A stretch of 64,000 nucleotides of DNA from Neisseria perflava. Lineage in GTDB: Bacteria; Pseudomonadota; Gammaproteobacteria; Burkholderiales; Neisseriaceae. Shown one piece after another: positions 1-7,999 of the stretch (the first letter of the stretch is position 1; every line of letters begins with the position of its first letter). The stretch lies in NCBI RefSeq assembly GCF_019334725.1, contig NZ_CP079818.1, positions 1,860,001-1,924,000 on the forward strand. The letters are read 5' to 3'. Both the position numbers and the translations under genes were made by a program. Below the pieces are notes generated by a model that had not been told where the DNA came from, made no database searches, and was given only the letters and a program-made list of their open reading frames with translations.

Positions 1-319
1 CACGATCATCCCAAGCCCTTGCCGCAAACTGCACACGCCGACCATCATCACGCGGCATATCCGCCACTTCAACCGTCAAAACTTTAGCCGTCGCCTCCCC
101 TGCAGGCCATTGACCGGCCAACACCAGCCCGGTCCGCCACACACCAAACGCCATGCCCATACAGACGGCCAGCGCCAACCAGGCCACAGCAAATCTTCGA
201 CACAACGCAAGCGCGCCAATAATTACAGCCAACCAAACCCACCATGACGGCACAAACGGCAACGCAAACGAAAGCACTACCCCAACCACCCAAGCAGGCA
301 ACACAAACCACCACGCCAT
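1..319 (-). CDS. comA: ComA (ComEC/Rec2 family) DNA-uptake channel, N-terminal part
   Basis: Only the first 106 codons are present; the gene runs off the left edge of the window. The translation starts MAWWFVLPAWVVGVV and has three closely spaced hydrophobic segments in the first ~70 residues, then a soluble stretch (EVADMPRDDGRRVQFAARAW) matching the DUF4131-type N-terminus of ComEC/Rec2. The family forms the inner-membrane channel that takes single-stranded transforming DNA into the cytoplasm, which fits a genome full of uptake sequences. The start is ATG at 319-317 with AAGGGA about 8 bases upstream on the minus strand. The product name rests on the N-terminal pattern, since the competence domain lies outside the window. 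Confidence 0.8.
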   Translation of the reverse strand, partial: MAWWFVLPAWVVGVVLSFALPFVPSWWVWLAVIIGALALCRRFAVAWLALAVCMGMAFGVWRTGLVLAGQWPAGEATAKVLTVEVADMPRDDGRRVQFAARAWDDR

Positions 320-444
320 GAACGTTTTCCCTTAAATTATGATTATTAGATATATAATAAATGCTTTTAGTAGATTATGACAAACACCAACCTGCATTAG
401 CAGATAAAAAGAGAGGTTCAAATCATTTCAAAACTGATAGACGC

Positions 445-479
445 AAAAAAGCGCAATCCGAAACAGATTGCGCTTTTTT
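445..479 (-). terminator. Rho-independent terminator of the tRNA-Arg/tRNA-Glu unit
   Basis: A 14-bp perfect stem (AAAAAAGCGCAATC pairing with GATTGCGCTTTTTT) around a 7-base loop, just past the 3' end of tRNA-Glu on the minus strand. It is symmetrical, so it could also stop plus-strand transcription. Confidence 0.8.
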
Positions 480-485
480 ATAAAC

Positions 486-560
486 TGGCACGCCCACGGG
501 GAATCGAACCCCGGTTACCGCCGTGAAAGGGCGATGTCCTAACCGCTAGACGATGGGCGC
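486..560 (-). tRNA. tRNA-Glu (anticodon TTC)
   Basis: Read on the minus strand, GCGCCCA...TGGGCGT form the acceptor stem. There is a D-arm, the anticodon loop CTTTCAC with TTC, a T-arm with GGTTCGATTCC, and an encoded CCA end. It lies 12 bases after tRNA-Arg and is probably cotranscribed with it. Confidence 0.95.
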
Positions 561-572
561 GTAGATTTTCTG

Positions 573-649
573 TGGCGCACCCGGAGCGATTCGAACGCCC
601 GACCCTCTGGTTCGTAGCCAGATACTCTATCCAACTGAGCTACGGGTGC
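573..649 (-). tRNA. tRNA-Arg (anticodon ACG)
   Basis: Minus-strand cloverleaf of 77 nt: acceptor GCACCCG/CGGGTGC, D-arm AGCTCAGTTGGATAGAGT, anticodon loop CTACGAA with ACG, T-loop TTCGAAT and encoded CCA. First gene of a two-tRNA unit driven by the promoter at 666-694. Confidence 0.95.
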
Positions 650-665
650 ATCAAGAAAGATTTGA

Positions 666-694
666 ATTATAAAGAGAGGGCTGTTTACTGTCAA
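666..694 (-). promoter_or_regulatory. Sigma-70 promoter of the tRNA-Arg/Glu unit
   Basis: On the minus strand TTGACA (694-689) and TATAAT (671-666) are separated by exactly 17 bp, with the first tRNA beginning 17 bases past the -10 box. Both hexamers are consensus, as expected for a stable-RNA promoter. Confidence 0.85.
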
Positions 695-764
695 GCGTTT
701 TATTTGGAAAACTTGCAGACAGCGTGTAAAATGCGCATTTGCTATTGAATTTACAGAGAATAAA

Positions 765-2156
765 ATGTCAGATTTCGCACGCTGGCCGCTCTTATCCGAA
801 GCATTTTCCCGTTTGGGACGGCCTGTGGTCGTGGTGGATTTGGAGACGACCGGTGGAAATTTCTATCAAGACAGGATAACGGAAGTCGCCCTTGTTCGTT
901 TTGAGCAAGGACGCGCCACACATTACGAGCAATTGGTCAATCCTTGCCGCAGCATTCCCGAATTTGTTGCCAGGCTGACCGGAATTCATGATGAAACGGT
1001 GAAAAACGCGCCTGTCTTTGCCGATATTGCAGCCGATTTGTTGCCGCTGTTGCAAGGTGCAGTGGTTGTTGCCCACAACAGCCGCTTTGACTACACCTTC
1101 CTGCGCCACGAGTTTGCCCGTATCCATACTGACTTTGCCGCACCCTCGCTCTGTACGGTTCAACTGTCGCGCCGCCTGTATCCTGAGTTTTACAAACACA
1201 GCCTCGACAGCATTATCGAACGCACCGGCATTCAGACGGCCAACCGCCACCGCGCCATGACCGATGTTGCCGCATTGTGTGATTATCTCGAATTAAGTCT
1301 GGCAGAAAAAAATCATCAACAATGGGACGAACACGTCCGTGTATTGATGAATCCGAAAATGTTGCCCACTTGGCTGCCTGATTCGCTCGCCCAACAGCTC
1401 TATGCCCTGCCCGACAGTTACGGCGTATTGGTTTGGTTTGACCATTTCGGCAAAGCCCAAGCCATTGAAGCACACGAACGCACATACAGTGAAACCGCCA
1501 CCCTGCTGCACAGCAAAAAACTGCCGCCGCACATCAAAGCCGCAGCCTCCATCCGTTTTATTCCGGCAGTCGGACAGCTTCATACACTATGGCTCAAAGC
1601 CCAGACCATGCAGGAATACCAACTGATGCCGTCTGAAAAATCCACATCGTTTTCTACCGTCCGCTTTATCGCTGACGAACACGGCAGCCTTCAAGCACGC
1701 ATTGTCTTGTTAAACAGCGGCACCAGAAACTGGCGTCCTTACGGTTTGTTTGCCCACAAAAAAGCAGCCAAACGCGCTTTGACGCAATGGTCGCAAGAAC
1801 ACAGACTCTGCCCAGATTCGCTCAACATTTTGCCGACCAGCTATGCAAAGGGAGAACCCTGCCCTGTCGAGGCCGTCGGAAAATGCAACGGCGACTGCCG
1901 CCAGCCAAACGGCATCAAACATCAAAACCAACGCATTGCCGAGCTTGCCGCCCTACTCCCCGTAACCGATTGGGGCAAAGCGCACGAAATTGAAATTACC
2001 GAAACCGACCCCCTGACCGGAAACAGCATTACCCTGCTCTGCGCCGGCGGCGCGTTGGCATTGCCTGACGGCAGCTGGTATTTCGACAGCAGCCTGCCTC
2101 TCGTGATTAAAAACAAATTCAGGCAAGACAAAGAAAATATCCGTTTGATTGCTTAA
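765..2156 (+). CDS. DnaQ-like 3'-5' exonuclease with a UvrC-like C-terminal half
   Basis: 463 aa. Residues ~20-185 are a DEDDh exonuclease: DLETTGG (D25, E27, Exo I), HNSRFDYTFLRHEF (Exo II Asp near 108) and NRHRAMTDVAAL (Exo III His and Asp). The remaining ~270 residues carry a cysteine group (CPVEAVGKCNGDC) like that in the Cho/UvrC-related extension of proteobacterial DnaQ-family proteins. It probably acts in DNA repair or processing; it is too divergent and long to be the replicative epsilon subunit. It stands alone, after the tRNA unit on the opposite strand, and ends at a DUS terminator. Exonuclease assignment is firm; the biological role is inferred. Confidence 0.85.
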   Translation: MSDFARWPLLSEAFSRLGRPVVVVDLETTGGNFYQDRITEVALVRFEQGRATHYEQLVNPCRSIPEFVARLTGIHDETVKNAPVFADIAADLLPLLQGAVVVAHNSRFDYTFLRHEFARIHTDFAAPSLCTVQLSRRLYPEFYKHSLDSIIERTGIQTANRHRAMTDVAALCDYLELSLAEKNHQQWDEHVRVLMNPKMLPTWLPDSLAQQLYALPDSYGVLVWFDHFGKAQAIEAHERTYSETATLLHSKKLPPHIKAAASIRFIPAVGQLHTLWLKAQTMQEYQLMPSEKSTSFSTVRFIADEHGSLQARIVLLNSGTRNWRPYGLFAHKKAAKRALTQWSQEHRLCPDSLNILPTSYAKGEPCPVEAVGKCNGDCRQPNGIKHQNQRIAELAALLPVTDWGKAHEIEITETDPLTGNSITLLCAGGALALPDGSWYFDSSLPLVIKNKFRQDKENIRLIA

Positions 2157-2160
2157 AACA

Positions 2161-2193
2161 AGGCCGTCTGAAAACCAAATTTTCAGACGGCCT
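2161..2193. terminator. DUS inverted-repeat terminator
   Basis: AGGCCGTCTGAAAA and its reverse complement around a 5-base loop, directly after the exonuclease stop codon. It serves both as DNA uptake sequence and as a probable bidirectional terminator. Confidence 0.75.
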
Positions 2194-2353
2194 ATTGTGA
2201 ATAACTTTCCACTTTATTCTCAAAACAAAAACTGCCTAAATTTTAATCAGAACTTATTTTTATAATAGCAATCAAATACTAAACCAATTTATACACAAGC
2301 TGTTCACACAATTTTCAATGAAAGCTGTGTATACCCAGCCCAACGAGTAAACC

Positions 2354-3145
2354 ATGAACAACCCTGAAATCATCTTCTTTGACATCGACGACACCCTCTA
2401 CCGCAAATACACGGATACCCTGCGTCCTTCGGTTGCCCAAGCCATGCGCGCATTAAAAGCCAAAGGCATTTTGACTGCCATTGCCACCGGCCGTCCGGAA
2501 GCCGCCATTCCCGCCAAAGTCAAAGCCTTGATTCAAAAATGCGGTATCGACATGCTCGTTACCATCAACGGCCAATATATTTCCTTTCGCGGCGAACCTC
2601 TGCAAAGCTACCCCTTGGACATTGCCGACATCGAAACCGCCATCAACCTGCTTGAACAACACAAAATAGACTACGCATTCGTCAACAACCAAGAAATTGC
2701 CGTTTCCTCCCATTCGCCACGCGTTGTCGAAGGCTTATCGCATATCCTGCCCAACTTCCTGACGGACAAAGAATATTTCCGCAAACAACCTGTTTATCAA
2801 ATGTTGGTCTTTGTGGACAAGGAAGAAGAAAAAATCCTGCAACCGCTAACCCGGCAACACGGCTTCAAATCCGTCCGCTGGCACGAATATGCTGTGGACC
2901 TGCTGCGCAAAGAAGGTTCAAAAGCACGGGGCATCGCCCACGCAGTGGAAAAACTGGGCATTGATATGAGCAAAGTAATGGCATTCGGCGACAGCTTCAA
3001 CGACTTGGAAATGCTGTCAACCGTCGGCTTTGGTGTTGCCATGGGCAATGGCGAAGAAGCAGCCAAAGCGGCCGCACAATTCGTCTGCCCAAGTGTTGAT
3101 GAAGACGGCGTCTTGCGCGGCTTGCAAGAATTGGGCGTAATTTAA
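2354..3145 (+). CDS. HAD-superfamily phosphatase, Cof/SupH type
   Basis: 263 aa. Motif I is FFDIDDTLY at residues 7-15 (nucleophile Asp), and the C-terminal GDSFNDLEML near residue 215 is the motif IV Asp pair. Between them lies the large alpha/beta cap of subfamily IIB, so this is a cytosolic phosphatase for small phosphorylated metabolites such as sugar phosphates or flavin/pyridoxal phosphates. The substrate cannot be read from sequence. The start ATG has only a weak GAG upstream. A TATAAT-like box near 2259 may be its promoter. Monocistronic between two DUS terminators. Confidence 0.85.
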   Translation: MNNPEIIFFDIDDTLYRKYTDTLRPSVAQAMRALKAKGILTAIATGRPEAAIPAKVKALIQKCGIDMLVTINGQYISFRGEPLQSYPLDIADIETAINLLEQHKIDYAFVNNQEIAVSSHSPRVVEGLSHILPNFLTDKEYFRKQPVYQMLVFVDKEEEKILQPLTRQHGFKSVRWHEYAVDLLRKEGSKARGIAHAVEKLGIDMSKVMAFGDSFNDLEMLSTVGFGVAMGNGEEAAKAAAQFVCPSVDEDGVLRGLQELGVI

Positions 3146-3158
3146 AACATCAAATCAA

Positions 3159-3190
3159 AAGGCCGTCTGAACATTTTTTCAGACGGCCTT
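3159..3190. terminator. DUS inverted-repeat terminator
   Basis: AAGGCCGTCTGAA and TTCAGACGGCCTT around a short T-rich loop, between the convergent HAD phosphatase and DUF2788 genes; it can stop transcription from both sides. Confidence 0.75.
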
Positions 3191-3212
3191 GTTCTATCAA
3201 TAAACTTCCTGC

Positions 3213-3419
3213 CTACTTCGGCAATACCAAAAAGCTAATCAGCAATTCTTTAAATACGAATCCAAACACACCCAAGCCCAAAACCAAGAAGAGCATGGCA
3301 ATGCCGAATTTGCCGGCTTTGGATTCTTTACCCAAGTTCCAAACGATAAAGCCCAAAAAGATAATCAGGCCGCTCAGTAGAATTTTCATTGCCCATGAGG
3401 CAAATTCTGCTTCAGTCAT
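3213..3419 (-). CDS. DUF2788 small inner-membrane protein
   Basis: 68 aa with two hydrophobic helices (roughly residues 11-28 and 38-62) separated by a short charged loop GKESKAGKFG. The opening MTEAEFASWAMKILLSGL matches the DUF2788 family, small membrane proteins of unknown function in beta- and gammaproteobacteria. It lies downstream of metZ on the same strand, about 85 bases away with a DUS hairpin between, so it is probably a separate transcript. Nothing in the context suggests a specific role. Confidence 0.8.
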   Translation of the reverse strand: MTEAEFASWAMKILLSGLIIFLGFIVWNLGKESKAGKFGIAMLFLVLGLGVFGFVFKELLISFLVLPK

Positions 3420-3457
3420 ATTTTTTCCTTGTATGATTCAGATGTGTGTTCATAAAC

Positions 3458-3490
3458 TTCAGACGGCCTTATCGCAACAGGCCGTCTGAA
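3458..3490. terminator. DUS pair between metZ and the DUF2788 gene
   Basis: TTCAGACGGCCT and AGGCCGTCTGAA separated by 9 bases. This is the outward order of the two copies, but it still folds into a 12-bp stem, positioned just after the metZ stop codon on the minus strand. Confidence 0.7.
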
Positions 3491-3505
3491 ATATCTTTTT
3501 TAAAC

Positions 3506-4675
3506 TTATTTGTTCAAGACTTGTTTCAAATCTTCAATCAAATCGTCAACGTATTCCAAGCCGACAGACAGGCGCACCAATCCCGGGCGGATATTGGCGG
3601 CAAGTTTTTCTTCAGGCTGCATACGGCCGTGGGTTGTTGTCCACGGGTGGGTGATGGTTGAGCGCACGTCGCCAAGGTTGGCAGTACGGGAAAAGAGTTC
3701 TACGCCGTCCACGATTTTCCATGCGGCTTCCTGATCGGCGACTTCAAAACCGATGACGATGCCGCCGCCGTTTTGCTGTTTGTGGATCAGTTCAGCTTGC
3801 GGATGGTCGGGCAAACCGGTGTAGTACACGGCTTGGACTTGCGGCTGTTGTTGCAGCCATTGGGCGATTTTTAACGCATTATCAAACTGTTTTTCCATAC
3901 GCAGCGACAGGGTTTCCACGCCGCTCAACAGCTGCCATGCGTTAAACGGAGACATCGCCAAACCGCAAGAGTTGCAATATACGGCCACTTGCGTCATCAA
4001 TTCTTCCGAACCGGCTAACACACCACCCATCACGCGGCCGTGACCGTCAATCGCTTTGGTTGCGGAAGACACGGAAATATCCGCACCGTGCTTCAAAGGC
4101 TGCGAACCGGCTGGCGACAAGAGGCTGTTGTCCACCACCAAAAGCGCGCCGATGCTGTGCGCCAGTTCTGCCAACATTTCCAAGTCGGCAACTTCGCCCA
4201 AAGGGTTGGACGGCGTTTCCAAAAACAGCAATTTGGTATTGTCTTTAACCGCGGCTTTCCACTCGTTCAAATCGGTTGGCGACACATGACTGACCTCGAT
4301 GCCGAACTTAGTTACGATATTATTGATAAAACCAACAGTCGTACCAAACAGACTGCGGCTGGAAATAACATGATCACCAGCTTGCAAGAAGGTAAAAAAC
4401 GCTGCCTGAATCGCGGACATACCGGTCGAAGTGGCTACCGCGCGCTCTGCGCCTTCCAATGCAGCAATGCGTTTTTCAAAAGCGGCAGTAGTCGGATTGG
4501 CTGTACGGGTATAGGTAAAGCCTTTAATTTTTTTGGAAAACAAATCTGCCGCATGTTGTGCGCTTTCCCACATGAAGCTGCTGGTCAAAAACAGCGCCTG
4601 ATTGTGTTCACGATATTCGGTCTGCTCTTTGCCGCCCCGGATGGCCAGCGTTTGCGGATGAAGTTTTTTGTTCAT
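3506..4675 (-). CDS. metZ: O-succinylhomoserine sulfhydrylase
   Basis: 389 aa, full length for the Cys/Met-metabolism PLP enzyme family. Visible features: substrate/PLP region YTRTANPT near 55-62, GMSAIQAAFFTFLQAGDHV, the aspartate in VVDNSLLSPAG, and the PLP-lysine motif SATKAIDGHGRVMGG. The enzyme makes homocysteine from O-succinylhomoserine and sulfide, the direct sulfhydrylation route to methionine. The succinyl rather than acetyl substrate is inferred from the MetZ-type sequence pattern. Monocistronic, followed by a DUS terminator. Confidence 0.9.
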   Translation of the reverse strand: MNKKLHPQTLAIRGGKEQTEYREHNQALFLTSSFMWESAQHAADLFSKKIKGFTYTRTANPTTAAFEKRIAALEGAERAVATSTGMSAIQAAFFTFLQAGDHVISSRSLFGTTVGFINNIVTKFGIEVSHVSPTDLNEWKAAVKDNTKLLFLETPSNPLGEVADLEMLAELAHSIGALLVVDNSLLSPAGSQPLKHGADISVSSATKAIDGHGRVMGGVLAGSEELMTQVAVYCNSCGLAMSPFNAWQLLSGVETLSLRMEKQFDNALKIAQWLQQQPQVQAVYYTGLPDHPQAELIHKQQNGGGIVIGFEVADQEAAWKIVDGVELFSRTANLGDVRSTITHPWTTTHGRMQPEEKLAANIRPGLVRLSVGLEYVDDLIEDLKQVLNK

Positions 4676-4778
4676 TTATTCTCCAATCTACTGTGTATTC
4701 CAATGGACGGAACAATATTTTCCGTCTGTTTAACTTGTTAACATTTTGCGCTTATTCCTGTCATCTTTCAAGCAGGAG

Positions 4779-4790
4779 GCCGTCTGAACG
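4779..4790. repeat. Single DNA uptake sequence
   Basis: One complete AGGCCGTCTGAA located at the 3' end of the DUF3465 gene, without an inverted partner. Confidence 0.85.
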
Positions 4791-4791
4791 G

Positions 4792-5313
4792 TTATTGATA
4801 AACCTGTCCGCCGTGCTTCAGCCAACCGTCTTCATGACGGCCTGCCGGGTCATGATGCGTCCAATGGATAACACCGCCCTGCTCCGACCATTCGTATTCG
4901 CCGTAAAACGCTACTTTATCGCCTTTTTTCAAACCCTTAATCTTATCGGCAAGGTCGATATTGTGTGCCACCAAAAGCGTCTGGCCGCTGGAGAGCTTCA
5001 AGATAAAGCGTTGGTGGCGCGTGCCTTTGTTGTCATCCGGCAGGGTTTTCCATACCGTGCCCTCGCCCTCAACCTGAATATCGCTTTGTTCGTTTTCAAA
5101 CGCCTGTTTCAAAACCGCTTCGGCTGATTCCTTGTCCGAACCGATTTGCTGCTGAGCCGTATCGGCATTCTTTTTGCCCGCATTATTTTGTTTCTGAACG
5201 GCTTCTATTTTCTGGTGATTCTGCGATTGTACCGGCTGCTTGTTTTGCATTTTGTTATAGGCAAATACGGCAACCAAAGCAATCAGCAATACAATGATTT
5301 TATTTTTATTCAT
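4792..5313 (-). CDS. DUF3465 membrane-anchored periplasmic protein
   Basis: 173 aa from ATG at 5313 (MNKNKIIVLLIALVAVFAYNKM), preferred over an in-frame upstream start at 5352 because that one lies inside a terminator-like hairpin and GAG sits 7 bases before 5313. One N-terminal hydrophobic anchor, a Gln/Asn/Lys-rich linker to ~residue 70, then the globular DUF3465 domain with WKTLPDD, QRFILKLSSGQTLLVAHNIDL and the C-terminal GVIHWTHHDPAGRHEDGW. The OB-fold-like pattern resembles periplasmic nucleic-acid-binding-type folds, but function is unknown. See the leader hairpin at 5325-5351. Confidence 0.75.
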   Translation of the reverse strand: MNKNKIIVLLIALVAVFAYNKMQNKQPVQSQNHQKIEAVQKQNNAGKKNADTAQQQIGSDKESAEAVLKQAFENEQSDIQVEGEGTVWKTLPDDNKGTRHQRFILKLSSGQTLLVAHNIDLADKIKGLKKGDKVAFYGEYEWSEQGGVIHWTHHDPAGRHEDGWLKHGGQVYQ

Positions 5314-5324
5314 AACAATCTCAA

Positions 5325-5351
5325 AAAAAATGCCCGATTCTGCATCGGGCA
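5325..5351 (-). terminator. Strong hairpin plus U-tract in the DUF3465 leader (attenuator or sRNA terminator)
   Basis: On the minus strand ATGCCCGAT/ATCGGGCAT form a 9-bp stem with a 5-base loop, followed by eight T residues. It lies between a consensus -10 box (5403-5398) and the ATG at 5313, so transcripts starting near 5391 would meet it before the coding region. Confidence 0.6.
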
Positions 5352-5397
5352 TATCAACTATTTAGAAAGGATATTTATCACGAAAACGTGAGCCGCT

Positions 5398-5403
5398 ATT
5401 ATA
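5398..5403 (-). promoter_or_regulatory. Possible -10 box upstream of the DUF3465 leader
   Basis: TATAAT on the minus strand; no good -35 hexamer at 16-18 bp. It would give a start site ~75 bases before the coding region. Confidence 0.4.
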
Positions 5404-5438
5404 CACGCTTCGTAAAATTTTAAGGGAAATTTACGCCG

Positions 5439-5467
5439 AAGGCCGTCTGAAGCTTTTCAGACAGCCC
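5439..5467. terminator. Imperfect DUS inverted repeat
   Basis: AAGGCCGTCTGAA faces TTCAGACAGCC; the second arm has decayed from the DUS. It follows the stop codon of the minus-strand gene at 5474-6274. Confidence 0.55.
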
Positions 5468-5473
5468 AGATAC

Positions 5474-6274
5474 TCAACGGCGGTATTTCATTTCGGTCTT
5501 CATATCGTCCAAAATACGTTTGACGTTGTGTTCCAACACATCTTCCACCAAGCCCGGAGCCTGCTCGTTCAGCATTTGCTGCAACTGGTAAGTGAACAAG
5601 GCCATTTGTTTTTGCACGGCAATCCGAATCATGCCATTGACCGCATCGGCCACATGGGGGCGTAAACGCTTAATCAGACGCTCGGTCAAATCTTTTTCAG
5701 AAACGCAGAATACCTCCCGACGGCCAATCGCTTGCGGGTTCAATACATTGATATGGACATTAATGGCCGGTTCTTTTTCAAGGCCGTCTGAAACCGCCTC
5801 TTCAGCCACTTCCGCATCATCATTTTCCGGTTTTTCAGTTTCTTCCACTTCAGGCGCATCAAAATCTACGGCACCTGATTTCGGATTCAGTCTGACGGTG
5901 CGCGTTGATTCGATATGACGCTCTGAAGCCGCAGCCTGCAATGCCGATTGCGCGCTCAACCAGTTATCCTGCAAAACCACCATTGCATCGGTTTCCACTG
6001 CCTCGCCCTCGTCGGCAAGGGCAGTATTGTGTTCCAACTGCCAGCGGTACAAATACTCTTCCAATACTTTTTCACGATTGTCAGCATCCAGTTTATATTC
6101 TTTTTTAGGCGCGGTTTTGGGCGCAACATCGACAGCGTCGTCCGATTTTTTGACCAATGGCGCATGAGTCGGCTCAGTATTGAATTGTCGTGCCTGACGC
6201 AATCTTTCCAGGCGTTTTTCCCAATTCAGGTCTTCTTCCTCGAGGGCTGTGGGGTCAAGACGGTTGTTTTCCAT
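5474..6274 (-). CDS. Hypothetical acidic protein, family not recognised
   Basis: 266 aa, no signal peptide or membrane segment. N-terminal ~75 residues are charged and probably helical (EEEDLNWEKRLERLRQARQF). The middle (residues ~120-170) is Glu/Asp-rich and low complexity (EVEETEKPENDDAEVAEEA). A compact C-terminal region (residues ~180-266) is rich in helices (EKDLTERLIKRLRPHVADAVNGM, HNVKRILDDMKTEM). An intragenic DUS near 5780 encodes AVSDGLEKE in the acidic linker, suggesting that segment tolerates insertion. No neighbour gives a functional clue; the conserved-looking C-terminus suggests a real cytoplasmic protein. Confidence 0.7.
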   Translation of the reverse strand: MENNRLDPTALEEEDLNWEKRLERLRQARQFNTEPTHAPLVKKSDDAVDVAPKTAPKKEYKLDADNREKVLEEYLYRWQLEHNTALADEGEAVETDAMVVLQDNWLSAQSALQAAASERHIESTRTVRLNPKSGAVDFDAPEVEETEKPENDDAEVAEEAVSDGLEKEPAINVHINVLNPQAIGRREVFCVSEKDLTERLIKRLRPHVADAVNGMIRIAVQKQMALFTYQLQQMLNEQAPGLVEDVLEHNVKRILDDMKTEMKYRR

Positions 6275-6432
6275 AATCTCGTTTTTTCATTTTTATTGTG
6301 AACCGTATTTCAAACCTAAAATTACTTGAAATACGGCCAATGGTTGGACATATCCGGCAAGCCGGCGCAAGCGTCACATTTTAATATTAATTCGCTATAT
6401 AATCACTATTTTATTTAACTCAAGGATACATC

Positions 6433-6684
6433 ATGAGCAGCATCGAACAACGCCTCGAATATCTGGAAGAGGCCAACGACGCTTTGCGTATGCAAAACCA
6501 CGTCCTCGCCACCGCACTCAAAGGCCTCATCCGCTCCCTGCCCTCCGACATGGCCAACGATGCCGTAGAATCCATCCAGCTTGCCTTTGAAGACGCGTTG
6601 GCGGAATTGAGCTATGAAGACAGTCCGCACACCGACCTCTTCCATGACGTAACCTACGCATTTTTCCGAGAAAAAGACCACTGA
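6433..6684 (+). CDS. Small coiled-coil protein, unknown function
   Basis: 83 aa, start ATG with AAGGA about 8 bases upstream (Shine-Dalgarno AAGGATACATC). The first 30 residues (MSSIEQRLEYLEEANDALRMQNHVLATAL) form a short heptad-like coiled coil of SlyX-like appearance; the rest is acidic. No membrane segment. It is cytosolic and may be followed by the binding-protein gene 76 bases downstream, but a -10-like TATGCTAAACT lies between. I do not recognise a family. Confidence 0.7.
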   Translation: MSSIEQRLEYLEEANDALRMQNHVLATALKGLIRSLPSDMANDAVESIQLAFEDALAELSYEDSPHTDLFHDVTYAFFREKDH

Positions 6685-6760
6685 TTTCGGCTAGTTTGTT
6701 CACAAAATTATGCTAAACTAAGATTTTATCCGTTAACATTTTATTAAGAAAGCACATATC

Positions 6761-7564
6761 ATGAACATGAAAAAATGGCTGGCCACTGCCCTCGCTTGCT
6801 CCGCCCTTGCCCTGACTGCCTGCGGCGGTCAAAGCAACAATGCCTCTGCTCCTGCCGATAAAGTGTACCGTGTCGGCTCTAACGCCGAGTTTGCCCCATT
6901 TGAATCTTTGGATTCTGCCGGCAAAGTAGAAGGTTTTGACGTTGACTTGATGGACGCCATGGCTAAAGCCGGCAACTTCAAAGTCGAATTCAAACACCAG
7001 CCATGGGAAAGCCTCTTCCCTTCTTTGAACAACGGCGACGTGGACATCGTTATGTCCGGCGTAACCATCACTGACGACCGCAAACAAAGCATGCTCTTCA
7101 GCGATCCATACTTTGAAATCACCCAAGTTGTCCTCGTTCCAAAAGGCAAAAAAGTAGCTTCTTCCGAAGACCTGAAAAACATGGCCAAAGTCGGCGTGGT
7201 AACCGGCTACACCGGCGACTTCTCTGTTTCCAAACTCTTGGGCAACGACAATCCGAAAATCGCCCGCTTTGAAAGCGTTCCTCTAATTATTAAAGAATTG
7301 GAAAACGGCGGTCTAGATTCCGTAGTCAGCGACAGCGCGGTTATTGCCAACTATGTAAAAAACAACCCGACCAAAGGCTTGGATTTCATCTCCCTGCCTG
7401 ACTTCACCATCGAAAACTACGGTATCGCTGCACGCAAAGGCGACGAAGCAACCATCAAAATGTTGAACGATGCACTGAAAAAAGTACGCGAAAGTGGCGA
7501 ATACGACAAAATTTACGCCAAATACTTTGCTAAAGAAGGCGAAAAAGCCGAAGCAGCCAAATAA
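6761..7564 (+). CDS. Amino-acid ABC transporter substrate-binding lipoprotein
   Basis: 267 aa. Signal peptide with lipobox LALTACGG (lipidated Cys ~21), then a bacterial extracellular solute-binding protein family 3 domain: YRVGSNAEFAPFESLD, GFDVDLMDAMAKAG, SGVTITDDRKQSMLFSDPYFE. This family delivers polar amino acids or cystine to an inner-membrane permease. No permease or ATPase gene lies nearby, so it is an orphan binding protein that must work with a transporter encoded elsewhere. Ligand not predictable from this sequence alone. Followed by a DUS terminator. Confidence 0.88.
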   Translation: MNMKKWLATALACSALALTACGGQSNNASAPADKVYRVGSNAEFAPFESLDSAGKVEGFDVDLMDAMAKAGNFKVEFKHQPWESLFPSLNNGDVDIVMSGVTITDDRKQSMLFSDPYFEITQVVLVPKGKKVASSEDLKNMAKVGVVTGYTGDFSVSKLLGNDNPKIARFESVPLIIKELENGGLDSVVSDSAVIANYVKNNPTKGLDFISLPDFTIENYGIAARKGDEATIKMLNDALKKVRESGEYDKIYAKYFAKEGEKAEAAK

Positions 7565-7585
7565 TCTGGTTTGACTTCCTAAACT

Positions 7586-7618
7586 AAAGGCCGTCTGAAA
7601 ACTTTTCAGACGGCCTTT
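7586..7618. terminator. DUS inverted-repeat terminator
   Basis: AAAGGCCGTCTGAAAA faces TTTTCAGACGGCCTTT with a very short loop, 20 bases after the binding-protein stop. Confidence 0.75.
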
Positions 7619-7693
7619 AATCTGGTTAACTCAATTAAACGCAAGCACCCCCTATAATCCGCTTGTTTTTATCTTTCAAATGAAAGACACACC

Positions 7694-7933
7694 ATGATCA
7701 AGCCCATCATCCTCAGCCTCGCTGCCGCAACCGCTTTGGCCGCCTGCTCCGCTTCTGAAAAACAAGAATCTCCTAACGTCGGCGTGGCCAATCCGGCTTC
7801 CAAATTCTGCGTCAAACAAGGCGGCAAATCCGAAATCAAAAGAGACAAAGACGGCAACGAATACGGCGTGTGCCACTTGCCTGACGGTACCGTTGTCGAA
7901 GAATGGGAATATTTCCGTCAACACAACAAATAA
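7694..7933 (+). CDS. DUF333 family small lipoprotein
   Basis: 79 aa. Signal peptide MIKPIILSLAAATALAAC with lipidation Cys at 18. The DUF333 core follows: NPASKFCVKQGGKSEIKRDKDGNEYGVCHLPDGTVVEEWEYFR, with the conserved Cys pair and the GxCxLPDGxxxEEWxYFR signature. These are small periplasmic proteins sometimes annotated hemolysin-like; the true function is unknown. Own transcription unit, between two DUS terminators. Confidence 0.85.
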   Translation: MIKPIILSLAAATALAACSASEKQESPNVGVANPASKFCVKQGGKSEIKRDKDGNEYGVCHLPDGTVVEEWEYFRQHNK

Positions 7934-7948
7934 TTACTCAATCATAGA

Positions 7949-7984
7949 AAAGGCCGTCTGAACCCAAGTTTCAGACGGCCTTTT
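7949..7984. terminator. DUS inverted-repeat terminator
   Basis: AAAGGCCGTCTGAA and TTCAGACGGCCTTTT around 6 bases, between the convergent DUF333 and serS genes. Confidence 0.75.
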
Positions 7985-7999
7985 TCTTTTAAACAGCGA

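Noticed and set aside
84..314. Cys/Val/Gly-rich 76-codon minus frame at the left edge
   Set aside because: It lies in a shifted frame of comA; the ComA reading frame explains the sequence with membrane helices and conserved residues.
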